A stretch of 64,000 nt of DNA from Fulvia fulva (lineage: Eukaryota > Ascomycota > Dothideomycetes > Mycosphaerellales > Mycosphaerellaceae). The notes under the pieces were generated by a model that was not told the origin of the DNA, did not search any database, and saw only the letters and a list, made by a program, of their open reading frames with translations. The DNA is taken from positions 1,054,001 through 1,118,000 of the forward strand of contig NC_063022.1 in NCBI RefSeq assembly GCF_020509005.1, written 5' to 3'. Below, in pieces: positions 1 through 10,708 of this stretch. The position numbers were made by a program, and so were the translations under genes. The stretch's first letter is position 1. Each line of letters starts with the position of its first letter.

Positions 1-2870
1 GCTTTCTCCCTCCGTATTATAGCTTTCTTCTGTTAGTATACCTCCCTATATACGTTCTAGGCCTCCTCGCTATAGCTGCTCGTCTATACCCGGCGGGCTC
101 TCCTTGCTTCTCTTACTACCGTAGTATACTCCGGCGTCTAGTATAGTTTAGACTATATCGTTAGTTAGGTAAGCGGAACGTAAAGTAAGGTCGCTTTTCT
201 TATCTCGTCTATTAACCCTTAGACTGCCTCGTCTATCTCGTCTTTACTTATATATTGCTACTACGCGATCTAGACTAGCCTCTCGGAGTTATCGAGGTAT
301 ACCTAGATATTAGCCTAGTAGGCCTTTCCCTAGTTTAGCTTAGGGGTTCTCGCTAGTATACGTTATATCTATGTCGTAATAGAGGTCCTAACTAGTATAT
401 AGTCTAATAACGCCTCGAGTATATGTTCGATCCTATAGTAGGTTACTATATAGTAGTAGCTATCTAAGATCTAGGAGAGGTCGATCGTGCCTTAGAGTCC
501 CCCTCTCTTCTAGGTGCCTAGGTCCTTCGGGGTATTAACGGTAATTACGTTGCTTACTATCAAGTCGATTACTTCGTCGGCTATAGGGTACGGCTATATA
601 AGGCTTTTCTAGGAAGGGGAGTATATATTAAAGTCTCCTACTACGATATAGTAGCCTTGTCTCTTAAGCGTACTATCTAGGTGTCTATAGACCCCTAGGT
701 CGCGGCTAGACCTCGAGGCTAGCGGTTGTATATATAGGTTGTATATCTAGGTACTACCTACGTAGAGGGAGGTAATATCGCCCCCGCCTTCTTCGTCTAC
801 GTAGTACACTACCTCCTAGTCGGATTCTAGTATGTCCTTACTAATATAGAAGCACGTACGGGGTCTGCCGTCGCCTCGTAGGTATATCGTATAGCCTAGT
901 AACTTATAGGTCGTTAGTCTCTTATAGTACGGGTTAATCTATAGCTCCTAGATTACTAGGACGTAGTAGACGTACGGGTCCGCCTCGTATAGGAAATAGT
1001 TCTAGACTATATCCTTGCTATAGTTGACGTTATACTAGATAATGCTAATCGTGTCGAGGCTAGTTATCGGTATCGACAATCGTTTCCTCTATAGCGTCCT
1101 ATATCCTACTACCTTATACGTCCTAGTCTACGCCTATCGGCTATATACTAAAGGGGAGCCGGGCCTAGTTAGATTCCCTCGCCGTAGCTAGTAGGGCACG
1201 TGGCCTCCCGTACGCCCTAGGTTACGTATCCTTTATATCGTTCTCGGCCCTAGGGCGCTTATACCTAACCGCCGCTAACTAGTTCCGGTATAGGCTAGCC
1301 TTACGGTCGCCGTAGAATCTTAGGGCGACGGTTCTGTTTATAATTGCCTTGTTTTTTGCTAGTTTCCGCTATAGGCATTCCGCGCTATACGATAGGTAGT
1401 ACCCCGGACAGTTTACGTACCGTCTTATAGCCGATATATAGTCCCTAGATATATAGTCTTCTATATAGTTCGAGTAGGCCTACTTGTTTATATACGTATA
1501 GGTTTGGTGTCTATACTGTTAGTATTTAAAGCATTAGAGGACACGAAAGAGTAAGGAGTGCTTTTCTACTATCTTAAGGCTATATTACTAGATCAGGCCT
1601 TGTTCTATTACTAGATCCGCCGCTTTCGCGTCTTATAGCTATACGATTAGCGCCGGGGCCTTCTTACCTTCTAGCCATTTCCTATAGAGCCAAGTCGCCT
1701 TCTAGATTAGAGAGTTAAGAGTGACCGGGTTGTCCTCCTAGAGAGTACGTAGGTGACCTAGGTTAGTTAGGTCGAACTCCTTAGGTATATTATAGACTAG
1801 GATCGTGAATTGCTTCGTTAAGACCTTCGCTAATACCGTAACCTTAGATACCTACTATAGCTATGCCTCTAGGTGCCTTCTAGTAGTAGTAGAGCTAGTA
1901 TAGATCTATAGAGTACCGTTAGACTATTAGTTCACTACGACCACCCCTAGTTAATTAATTCGCTAGGCGAGCTCCTTATTCGATAGCTTCGCTACTTCGG
2001 CCTAGTCTTCCTTTACTATAATACGGATTATAACTATATCGTACGTTAGGCGGGGGCCTAGTATCGAAGCCGCGACCGATGCCTAGCTATAGGGGTGTTA
2101 ACTCCGGGTGGCCTTATTAATTGCCTAAGACGTCGTCCTTATTTCTTATTACCCTCGGTAATACGATAGTACTAGCGCCGTACGTAGCTAAGTGATCATT
2201 ACCTATAGAGACCGGTATAGGAGCTAATTATTAGTTTCTATACTTTTTGCGTCCTCTATAAGTTGCTACTAGTTGTCTTAGGGGAGCTTTGCCTATAGAG
2301 CCGTAGGCGCCGTCCGTACCGTAGCCTAGGCTACTATTACCTAGGAGCTGCCTAATGTAGCTAGGCACCTCCGCGGCGTTTAGAGCTGAAGAAACAGGGT
2401 GAAGAAAACTTCAAGCTGTCTACCCTAATAGTAGGATATGGCCTCGAAGATAGGTACCTTCGGTAGTAGAATAGGCGACTTCCTCGGTCGCGCCGTCGTC
2501 GTCTTGATCCGTTCAGTCGACTAATAAGTAAGGCTCAAATAGCTTTACCTAAAACTAAGGACAACTATCGTAGTACTACGAAGGAAGAAGGAGGAGGATA
2601 TATATTGGACATTTTATAGGACTCCGTCTAGTGTTTAGATATCGGATAGCAACGGATTAGCTACGTCTTCTCTACATACCCTTAAGACTACCGTCAACTT
2701 GGTAGAGGAAGGGGTACTATGTCCTAGGCCATACGACTAACTAGGAATGCGACTTACATAGAATCCTTAGAGGATATCGAAGCAGACTACAATTTCGACC
2801 TTGTCAGCTTATGTTTAGGCACGGAAACGACAACCAGCTCGTGACCTTGACGTCGTCAAAGTGATGACTA
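1..2870 (-). mobile_element. RIP-degraded Tad-like LINE retrotransposon (gag end and endonuclease; 3' part outside window)
   Basis: CpA and TpG are nearly absent and TpA is greatly enriched, the mark of RIP, and all frames are full of stops. Read on the minus strand the remains are still legible. Near 1490-1545 is an ORF1 zinc knuckle of CX2CX4HX4C spacing in which two cysteines now read as tyrosine. Near 1040 a segment reads as the start of a LINE endonuclease (QYNVN-like, then an IQE motif). At 627-638 the endonuclease motif GDFN survives. The reverse transcriptase would lie at coordinates below 1. The 5' end fades out around 2400-2870, where normal CA/TG content returns, so that boundary is approximate. 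Assignment to the Tad/I group rests on the order gag-knuckle, endonuclease. The element is dead. Confidence 0.85.
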
Positions 2871-3430
2871 TATGTACTAGCGAATACCAATGATCCTCAT
2901 CGCTCCAGTCCGTACGGATGCTAACGTTCGTAACAGTAAAGGCAACTGTTCAGAATGGCATGTAATTTCTAGCGACTTCTACGGACAAACTCTTGCTTGG
3001 CAGAGATTCAAGGACGACAAATGCAGCAGAACTCCGAACCCGATATACATACATGCACATAACGTCCTCCTCCTCTCGAAACAAATCTCTGCATTGCTTG
3101 TACACCTCTTTGGCTCGTACGAGTAGTGACTCCTGTATCCAAAAGTCTGGAACATACATAACAGTAGAGCACGACGCAATCTTAGTACTACTTCTACCTG
3201 CGTTCACCTTAGTAGGGCGTGAGTGTGATCTAACTTTCTACCGTAGTCCTCTTAACGCAATGTTGTTATGCGGATGCACACGCCTACATTTATACACAAA
3301 TTAACACACTCACCCTGTAGTGAATATGCACGCTCTAGACATCCAGCCAAGCTGGACAACTCTTTAGCTTTGCACGGCCTCTGTGACAACATCTCGATGA
3401 TAGCATCCCGTGGCAACCAAGAGCGAGTTC
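2871..3430. other. Gene-free flank of the LINE
   Basis: Composition returns to normal here. Only short, mutually overlapping frames of up to 103 codons occur on both strands, with no recognisable product. I see no gene in it. Confidence 0.5.
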
Positions 3431-4579
3431 CTACTTAGATCGCATCGAGAGCTTATGCGCTAACCTTTGATCGCGTGCATTGTCGCCGGGAAAGACAAAT
3501 CCATCATCGATAAGTCTTGGCCCACAAACAAATGATTTATTCGCCTTCCAGCCCAAGCTTCGATCGTAGGAGGCGTACCTGTCTCTTGGCGAAAGTCCGT
3601 CCCTGATCTCAGAAATGTCACCATCACGCTCTGCTAGTGCTGATATATCGACCCGGCGAACTGCCATTTGTTGTGTGAATTCATGAGTTCCAGTGACAAC
3701 GTCGTGGCACTCCGGTATAACAGGCTCTTCCCACGACTCATCGTGCACCCATGCCGCTTGTCGTGTAAAAGATTGCCACAGGTCGAGATCGGGGCATACG
3801 AATAGCAGATGTAGACTGACGTTACTCTCATCATCGAAGCCTAGCAACAACGCCTTCAGCCAAGTGGAGTATCGCCTGAGCAGGCTGCCTTGAGGGCATA
3901 TTCCTGTTTCGTGGTCATGATGTGCTGCGTCCAACAGAAAGTACAGCTGAAGGTTCTGCGTGTGCTGCCTATGATCCAGCCTTGGTAGAGCACGGATACG
4001 CATCTCGTCAGCCAGGATCCTGAGTGTGATATTGGCGCGTACATAGTCGTCGACTTCGGCTTGAATCTGAGAGCAACTCAGACGCAGACTTGACAAGGTC
4101 TCAATGTCAGCGTCCAACTCAATCATCATCCGCCCGCTTCGCCTATCGTACTCCCATCCAGGTTTGCATCCACCTTTAGAGCCTGCAGACTGTAAAGTCA
4201 AACCGCCGCAAGTAGTCGCATTGACTGACGAGGTACGACACAATTTGGCCGAGAGATCTTGTCGTGGCGCTAAACAAAAGGCGAAGATGATATCGCGCAA
4301 TTCCGGTGCGAGATCGAGCAGCTCAGCGGTCTGCCTGCTAGGTATTGTTCCGTCGGCGGCTTGCATCGCAAGCTCGCTATGGCACGCTCTGCAGCCTTGT
4401 AGCACAAGCAAACAAGCTTCACGCCGTGGTCGTCCTGTCACGACGCTGTAGGCGCCAATTGCAGGCGTGGAGGAAATTGCTGGAGCGAGTTGATGGATTC
4501 CTGAAAGTGAATAAATCACGCCGTCGTCGACAGCAACGACGAGACGAGATGCTATCGCGACCAGATATCGATTCCCCAA
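3431..4579 (-). CDS. Orphan protein with F-box/2EXR-like N-terminal motif
   Basis: Single open frame of 382 codons. Residues about 86-105 contain a motif of the type LLDLAPELRDIIFAFCL, which resembles the short amphipathic start (LxxLPxELRxxIYxxxL) of the fungal 2EXR/F-box-like family. The part before it is not protein-like in composition, so the true start is more likely the methionine at 4366 (residue 72), directly upstream of the motif. The rest has no transmembrane segment and no motif I recognise. Proteins of this class usually occur as large lineage-specific families in dothideomycetes. An exon upstream of 4366 cannot be excluded. Function unknown; a substrate-adaptor role would be inference only. 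Confidence 0.6.
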   Translation of the reverse strand: MGNRYLVAIASRLVVAVDDGVIYSLSGIHQLAPAISSTPAIGAYSVVTGRPRREACLLVLQGCRACHSELAMQAADGTIPSRQTAELLDLAPELRDIIFAFCLAPRQDLSAKLCRTSSVNATTCGGLTLQSAGSKGGCKPGWEYDRRSGRMMIELDADIETLSSLRLSCSQIQAEVDDYVRANITLRILADEMRIRALPRLDHRQHTQNLQLYFLLDAAHHDHETGICPQGSLLRRYSTWLKALLLGFDDESNVSLHLLFVCPDLDLWQSFTRQAAWVHDESWEEPVIPECHDVVTGTHEFTQQMAVRRVDISALAERDGDISEIRDGLSPRDRYASYDRSLGWKANKSFVCGPRLIDDGFVFPGDNARDQRLAHKLSMRSK

Positions 4580-4818
4580 ACAGACGTTCTGAGTTAGGTA
4601 TAGCGCGCGGTTTTCCTAGACACCGTGACACTTTTTTGGCTGCACGAAGAGAGCCACGCACGGTCGATGGTCCCTATCTACAAGTATGAGTAACAAGACA
4701 GTCACGGCTTTTTCCTTCGACCGCGGACTGTTCATATACACGGGACAAAATGAACGGGGCGGCGACCTATGCGGCTTCTTACAATTGTGTTAATCGACGA
4801 TGTCCTCGCATTCCAGTC

Positions 4819-5297
4819 AACAAAGATTCCCTCTCTCGCATATGAAACCTAACACATGCGACCCGCGAGCCATATGAGCTACCCTTGAAGGCAAAGCAAT
4901 TCTTGGAAGGGCAGATCTTGCGATTGGATTGCTCTAACTAACCCGAATGGAATACATCCCACAAGGACTTCCGCTCTAGGTAACAAAGATCCCTCTCTCG
5001 CGCATGGAACGTAAAACATGCGACCCGCGGCCCATATGGGCTACCCTTGAAGGCGAAACAATTCTTGGAAGGGCAGATCTGGCAATTGGATTGCTCTAAC
5101 TGACCCGAATGGAATACATCCCACAAGGACTTCCGTTCCAGGTAACAAAGATTCCTCTCTCGCGCATGGAACGTAACACGTGCGACCCGCGACCCATATG
5201 GGCTACCCTTGAAGGCGAAGCAATTCTTGGAAGAGCAGATTTGGCATCTGGGATTATTCGAACAGAACCGAATGGAATACATCCCACAAGGACTTCT
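4819..5297. repeat. Three-copy tandem repeat, period 162-163 bp
   Basis: The landmark AACAAAGAT recurs at 4819, 4982 and 5144, and the unit ends each time in a conserved stretch around ATACATCCCACAAGGACTTC. Copies 2 and 3 are more alike than copy 1, which is more diverged and has a 163-bp period. In copies 2 and 3 the 162-bp period equals 54 codons, and a minus-strand frame (4938-5426) stays open through them. I do not consider that frame a proven gene. Confidence 0.9.
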
Positions 5298-6182
5298 GAT
5301 GAATCCGGATATGTGAGCCTTGAAGCTCCAAGTATCTGGATGTGTCTTTCTGTATGTGTGTGCGCTGCTCGAAGTGGTTAGATGTGTGCAAGACGACCCG
5401 CAAGGACTGTGGCCCATGCTGCTCATGGCCTTTTTCGAACTCCGGAAAACTCGACCTCACCGTAACAGACTGAGCCAAAACTGTCATGTGATGCTTACCC
5501 GTGTAAGATGAGTTTATGGCGCTAGCAGAGGCTCGGAACCTGGAAACCGTCTACGGATTCCTGGATCTCGAAAGCTGGTGCCTGGAATATAGCCAATCGG
5601 ACGGTCATTACGCCGTAGACACTTAAGATCGTCCGGCATCTTCGTAATCCGGGATCTTGCACAACTCCTATTCTGGTGGGTGATACACAGCAGCGAGCGA
5701 GGGCGAATTCGAGGCAGTGCGTTCGCTCTGCCGTACTCAAGCATTGGACCGCACGACTAGTACTACAGTGGGTGACCACGTGGGAATCCCGTGTGTTGTA
5801 TGTTTTTGCCGTGTTTTGCTGGTGGAAAATTCTGGCTTGCGAGAGGCCCGTGCGTTCTGAGGTGAATCCAGTCGCCGTCCAAAGCCGTCCTACCCCACCA
5901 CCAAGTCTTGGCGTTGCAACGACGACTGCATTTGTTGCTATAGCCAGCCATCGACTTCTGGAAGCTGCTAATGAAACATGCGGCGACGCGCTACACCTCG
6001 AGTGCATCTGTCGGACCTTCCTACTCAGCAACGTGTCAGCTCATCGAAGCGGCTTTAGCTTGAATAATAAGTCGAAGCGCCTGGCGGCAATCAACTTTGT
6101 CACGCACCCGACCCTTTTTGCTGTGACTTCCACAGTCCACTCTAGCATCGTCACACACGATTCGTGGAGTTCCTATCAAGAT
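5298..6182. other. Intergenic stretch with overlapping weak ORFs
   Basis: A plus frame (5676-6200, 174 codons) and a minus frame (5522-6031, 169 codons) overlap almost completely. Neither has a recognisable motif and both look fortuitous. The plus frame runs into the target-site duplication and tail of the SINE. No other signal seen. Confidence 0.4.
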
Positions 6183-6195
6183 CTTCGGCGGCTAG
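6183..6195. repeat. Target-site duplication of the SINE, left copy
   Basis: The 13-mer CTTCGGCGGCTAG is repeated exactly at 6696-6708, on either side of the 500-bp element. Confidence 0.85.
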
Positions 6196-6695
6196 ATTGA
6201 TTGATTGATTGATTGATTGTTCCATTTTCGTGCTGTATAAGTCCTAGACTATATAGCACGGCTTGACGAAACGCCGAACTACCCTAAAGGCCCCCGGGAG
6301 GTAGTGTTCCTTCGCTTAACTAGATATAAAGAAGGCTACTTACCTTAGCTACGCCGCCGAGCTTTGGGGCTTGGCGTACCTACTTCGCCCGAATTTACTT
6401 TACCCTTACGGGGGTATCCGCGGTTATAGCTACCGGCGCTCCCTACCGGCCTCTTCCGAGAGTCGAGCTATTAACCCTAGCTAGGAAACTCCCCTACTTG
6501 TTAAATAATAGCTTCTAAAACTAGCTAGCCCCTGCGACCTCCTCCCTCATAGCTAAGCCTTCCGATTAATATCCCCGTAGTCGTTGGCCCCTACGAGATT
6601 CGAATTCGCAACCTTTGGTTTCGGGTAGTCGGAGTGACCAAGTCCGACGACCCCAGCCTCGGGTTACCTGATGGGTTACCACTAACCCACCGAGC
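6196..6695 (-). mobile_element. RIP-mutated tRNA-derived SINE with (CAAT)6 tail
   Basis: The element is 500 bp and bounded by an exact 13-bp target duplication. On its own (minus) strand it begins GCTCGGTGGGTTAGTGG, a tRNA-like head with a Pol III A-box-like stretch. About 80 nt later comes TTCGAATCTC, a B-box-like motif. The spacing is longer than in a normal tRNA, so the head is diverged or composite. It ends in (CAAT)6 (plus strand ATTG x6 at 6196-6219), a simple tail typical of SINEs. The body is strongly depleted of CpA and rich in TpA, so RIP has acted on it. No coding capacity. A partner LINE cannot be named, because its 3' end is not in the window. Confidence 0.8.
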
Positions 6696-6708
6696 CTTCG
6701 GCGGCTAG
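6696..6708. repeat. Target-site duplication of the SINE, right copy
   Basis: Exact copy of 6183-6195, immediately next to the tRNA-like head of the element. Confidence 0.85.
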
Positions 6709-7198
6709 TAACATGCAACGCAACGCGTCAGGCTACTCGGCTCCTTGACGACTGGCAGGATGCCACAATACCACTTTCTGGACCAGGAGGTCTGATAGCA
6801 ACAGTCGGCGAATGCCGTGGACATAAGAGTGCAACGCAAGCGCCGTTATAACCATTTGCAATAAGATGTACTGAAGTATCTCAGTCTCCTCTCTCGACCC
6901 TGCCGCACTGGGTCCGACTGCAGCTGAGAATCTCAAGACGCCTGATCAACAATAATGACTGCTCTCTGCGACGACAACGCGATCTGCTGGGCTGGATAGT
7001 GGTCTATACCACTCGCAAGACATTTCTCTTCGGGGTTGTGAAGTTGCCATACTCCGTTGAAATTTCGAACGTTAACGGCCGTTCCAAAACGCATTCTCAT
7101 CTTCTGTCGGACCTACTGTGAACAAGATCAAGTCTCTCTCCACCAGAGATCACCCTCAGCTCACGACCGGAGCCCTACCAAAAGCTCATTCTCTCCAT
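6709..7198. other. Gene-free stretch downstream of the secreted-protein gene
   Basis: Normal composition without RIP. Only short frames of up to 67 codons occur. It probably contains the 3' UTR and terminator of the minus-strand gene ending at 7199. No motif recognised. Confidence 0.4.
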
Positions 7199-8094
7199 CT
7201 AGCTGTTGCACACCAGCGCCTGGACGAATCCAAACAGTCCACCTGCAATTCCGTTGATTGCACCCACAACAGCGCCCGAGGCAGCAGCCGCAGTGCCACA
7301 TATGATCTGATACTAGAGTCAGCCACCATCATACTGTCCACAAAAAGGCGAGAAAGGATGACACTTACGGAATCCCTGTTCTTCGTGAACGAAACGGACA
7401 CATCCAAATTCGCAACCTGACTTTCATCATCGTTGTTCCTTACAATAATCGAGAAGAAGTTGGTCGACTTGGAAACGTTGCATTTGTACGTTCGTGAGGG
7501 GCTGTCAAAGCCACACTAGTCAGCCCGGCATTAACCTCCAACACATCGACCAAGAACTCACTTGAACGGGCTGTTCTGCTGGAAGTACGAAGTCACCTCC
7601 TCCGTCTCCACAGCCTCAGGAATAGCTTCAGCCTGCACAGCCTGAATCATCGCATCCCGCATGCCGGAAGGCCAGCGACCCTTCGGAGCCAGCGTAACGG
7701 TAGCGTCCCCCTCGTTTCCATTGTCTGGATACTTGACATCAACGCTCACGGTAGCACCGCCATCACAGCCCAAGTCTCCGCAGATGTCGTAGAGCTTGCT
7801 GAGAACCGTGTTTGGGATATCGGTGATGCAGCCGTAGGGAATGGCGTTCTGGCCGACGAGGGGCTCGGTGCGCCGATTGTCCTGGCGAGCGAATATTGAG
7901 GCGTCCGAGACGTTGTTGGAGCCGAAGCGAGCGGCGTAGGCTTCTGTGCCGGGTTCTTGGCCGGGTTTGAAGCGAGAAGCTGCGTAGCCCAGGTCGTTGG
8001 TGTAGAGTTCCCAGTTGCGGTCGTCGGAGGTAGGGAAGGCGGTGGTGAGGGTGGTGAGAGAGGTGAGGGCAGAGATGGCAATGATGGACTTCAT
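7199..8094 (-). CDS. Small secreted six-cysteine protein, three exons (candidate effector-like)
   Basis: Exons 7562-8094, 7369-7501 and 7199-7306 give 257 aa. Introns of 60 bp (7502-7561, donor GTGAGT) and 62 bp (7307-7368, donor GTAAGT) both have CTGAC branch sites, and the frame is exact across all three exons. The start at 8094 was chosen because it opens a clear signal peptide (MKSIIAISALTSLTTLTTAFP). Removing that peptide leaves a Ser/Asn/Asp-rich region, then a domain with six cysteines in total: three clustered around residues 105-125 (GC, ICG, LGCDGG), one in exon 2 and two in exon 3. The C-terminus is an Ala/Gly-rich hydrophobic stretch ending in a cysteine, which could be a buried helix. 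I do not recognise the family. Secretion is well supported; an effector role is inference. Confidence 0.85.
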
Positions 8095-8193
8095 TTTGGC
8101 GGTTGTGGGTTGCTTGTTGGTTGAAGCTGCTTGCTGTGCTGTAGCGATGGAATGTACTGATGAGAAGAAGAACCGAGGGGATGCTCGAGAGTC

Positions 8194-8199
8194 TTTATA
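8194..8199 (-). promoter_or_regulatory. TATA box of the secreted-protein gene
   Basis: TATAAA on the minus strand, about 100 nt upstream of the start codon at 8094. The distance and the strong consensus fit a regulated gene. Confidence 0.5.
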
Positions 8200-9106
8200 C
8201 ACGGCTGGCCCTGCTTTCAGGCATCGCATCGTGGATCAGATGTGCCTTCTCCGTCACATCACCCATCGCGATCTTCTTCCATATGCTAATCCGTAAAGTG
8301 GAAACCAACACGCCGCCAAATGCTGGGCATCGCTGCTGGCCCGTCCATCCAAGTTATCTGAGGTCACGATTACAACGTACTCGTACGACTAATGTTCTTG
8401 GAACGAGCTGTAGGTTGTCGAAGCCAAGACTCAATGTCTGACGATCCAGACATAGACTCTGGTACTCTCGCGTGGAGGTGCATGTTCTCTGCTAACGAAT
8501 GTTGTCAATGTAGTCATACCGTCGATAGACTACGCTCAATAAAGAAGGTCAGGCTCGTGTGTTGCACGTGGGGTGGATGTCAGTAGCACAGTGAGCGCTG
8601 CCTGTATGCATAGTTCAGTCACGGCTACTAGAAGTCCGTCGTAGTGCCGAACTTTGAATGCCAACATGTTGGCTAAGACAAAGAAGCTACCTCTGCATGA
8701 GTGATCAGCTTCATGCTCGCCAAGACTAGTGTGTGCTTTGTAACCATGACAGCGATGTGGTGAGGTCTCTTCGCAGGACAAAGCAAACATAGTCTTGTTC
8801 GCAAGACCTTGTTTTGGGCACTGGCTGTGTCGGAAGCTCGATATCAACCGTGTAGAAAGCAAGTGAGTTACTTACTTTAGTCCTAGGAGGATTCACTGCA
8901 GCTAGAAAAAGATTCCGCGAGGACTATTAGCCGCATCGAATTTTCTCCCCAGCTCTCGGTACTGCGCTGGGATGTGGAAGGAGCTGGGATACTCGACAGC
9001 GAGGCAAAGCTGCTTGACCCTCCACAATGAGAGCAGACAAACCTGGCACACTGAGCCTCGATCTGACAGCAAGATTCCCCACAACCACTCCCAGAGCAAG
9101 CCCCAA
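8200..9106. other. Gene-free stretch upstream of the secreted-protein gene
   Basis: Holds the distal promoter of the gene at 7199-8094 and the 3' flank of the pseudogene ending at 9107. A 108-codon minus frame (8536-8862) has no recognisable content. Confidence 0.4.
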
Positions 9107-10708
9107 TCACGGCGTAATCAACACCTCACTCGCCACAGACGGCACCCCATTCTCCATCGCAAACAACCACCAGGACCACGGATTAACAACACCAGGATCC
9201 GCCGGCAGACGGAACGTATACACCCCTTACTATTACCCGTCTGCACCAGAGGAACCCGTCTCTGATCACTATTAACAGTATGCGTACTCGACCCCGACCT
9301 CACAATCGAGAACGTCCAATTCCCGTTAACTCCCGAGCTCCTAACCGTGGCCATGAATGTGCTGCCAACCTTGATAGTTCTCGATGAGGCAGCTGTGATA
9401 GTCGGCCTCGCGGCGAGAGTACGTCCATCCGATCGGAGAAGGTAAGCAGGTGTGAAGATCTCGCCGTCGAAGTGGTTGGTGCTGCAACCTCCGCAGAGGC
9501 CGCCTCCGCCAGTGAAGACTCTGGCATCAGCCATCAGCACAGAGACGGAGTGGTACGTCCTAGGCACGCGATGATTCGCCATCCTCGTATACTGCTTCGA
9601 CACCGGATTCCACCACTCCGGCGTCAAATCGCTCTCGCATCAGAGAACGGCACACCATACGTCTGCCCATCCACCACGAAAACCTGGCCATCAGGCAGAA
9701 TCGTAGATGTCGCGAAGACTCGGCGAAACGACATGCTGGTAGTATGCTCGACCTGGGCAGTAGATCCCGATGCGCCGATGGTGACGATGTGCGTGTTTGA
9801 TGTTGCTTCGTCGTTTTCGTAGTTTGGGGGGTCCGCCTGCGATGTGGATCTTGCCGGCGGTGGCGTCGTACATTGCTGCGGTGCCGCACATGGCGTCTGT
9901 GTCGGTGCTGCGGGTACCGGCGGGGCTGAAGGAGCCTTGGCCGGCGGTGTAGTACTAGACCATTGCTCTCGAGGGGCCGACGGAGATGGCGGAGGCATTG
10001 GACCAGCCGAAGAGCTGGGTGGAGGGTCAGTCTTTATGGGACGTACGAGAGAGAGGAATACCGCGTACCATAGCGTGGTTATCGGCGCGAAATGCACGAT
10101 CGCGGTCATTGGTAAGGATAGGGTCGACCAACGCGCCTGGGAGTGCGGTCCACGATGTACCATCCCAGATCTCGCCGTGTTTGCCACCGCGCGCTTCTGT
10201 TACGACCCAGGACCCACCAATCTGGAAGATCTTGCCATCGGATAGAATGACAGAGGTTTGATAGCCCCGTTGCTGGTTCATGTCTGGCGCTGAGATCCAT
10301 GCTCACTGTTGAGTGCTGTAAATGCTAGAGCGGAGAGCGTCGTTGCCTCATGTGACCATGAGGTTGCCGTTAAAAGTCGAAGGAAATGCCTGGGCAGAAC
10401 CTTGTTAGCGGAAGCCTTGCAAAGGTTCGTACTATCACTGACATGTCGTGTCGGGTATTGGTGACGGTCCTTCGCGACACCGCTCCGGTCGCTGGGTTGT
10501 AGATGGCCGTTTGTGTTCGTCCCTTGCCAGACTCGAAGTCGGCTGGATTGAAACCCGACCATACGAGGAGTTGACCATTGCTGCCGGGCAATGGGGCAGC
10601 TGCGACTGGTACGATTGGGAATCGAATCGGCGAAGTCCAAGTACCTATATTCTGAGCGAAGGTGGTGGAAGCTGCGGCAAGCAGTAGACCTATCGAAAGG
10701 TCAAACAT
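9107..10708 (-). pseudogene. Galactose oxidase-like secreted copper oxidase, broken
   Basis: The minus strand starts at 10708 with a signal peptide (MFDLSIGLLLAAASTTFAQ). It then follows the galactose oxidase/kelch family: a TRHDM-FCPGIS segment, a GNDA segment, NQQRGYQTS, DNHAM, DAMCGTAAMYDA, the PRTYHSVSVLM and GGGGLCGGCSTNHFD region, and the C-terminal DUF1929-like domain with STHTVNSDQRR, ending at TGA 9107-9109. A 5' intron (donor GTCAGT after HDM) and a second one before LFGW are still recognisable. The frame is interrupted many times: a shift after FCPGIS, in-frame TGA codons flanking the NDA segment, TAG for the Trp before YYT, a shift at a run of C near 9830, another before TPEWW near 9630, and one near 9235. 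The TGG-to-TAG change fits RIP; the indels do not. Sequencing error could explain one or two lesions, not all. Confidence 0.9.

Noticed and set aside
4938..5426. 162-codon minus-strand ORF through the tandem repeat.
   Set aside because: It is open only because of the repeated unit; no start context, domain or codon signal supports a gene. Kept as a finding on the repeat only.
5522..6200. Two overlapping ORFs of 169 and 174 codons on opposite strands.
   Set aside because: Neither has a motif and the plus one runs into the SINE target duplication; both are probably chance.
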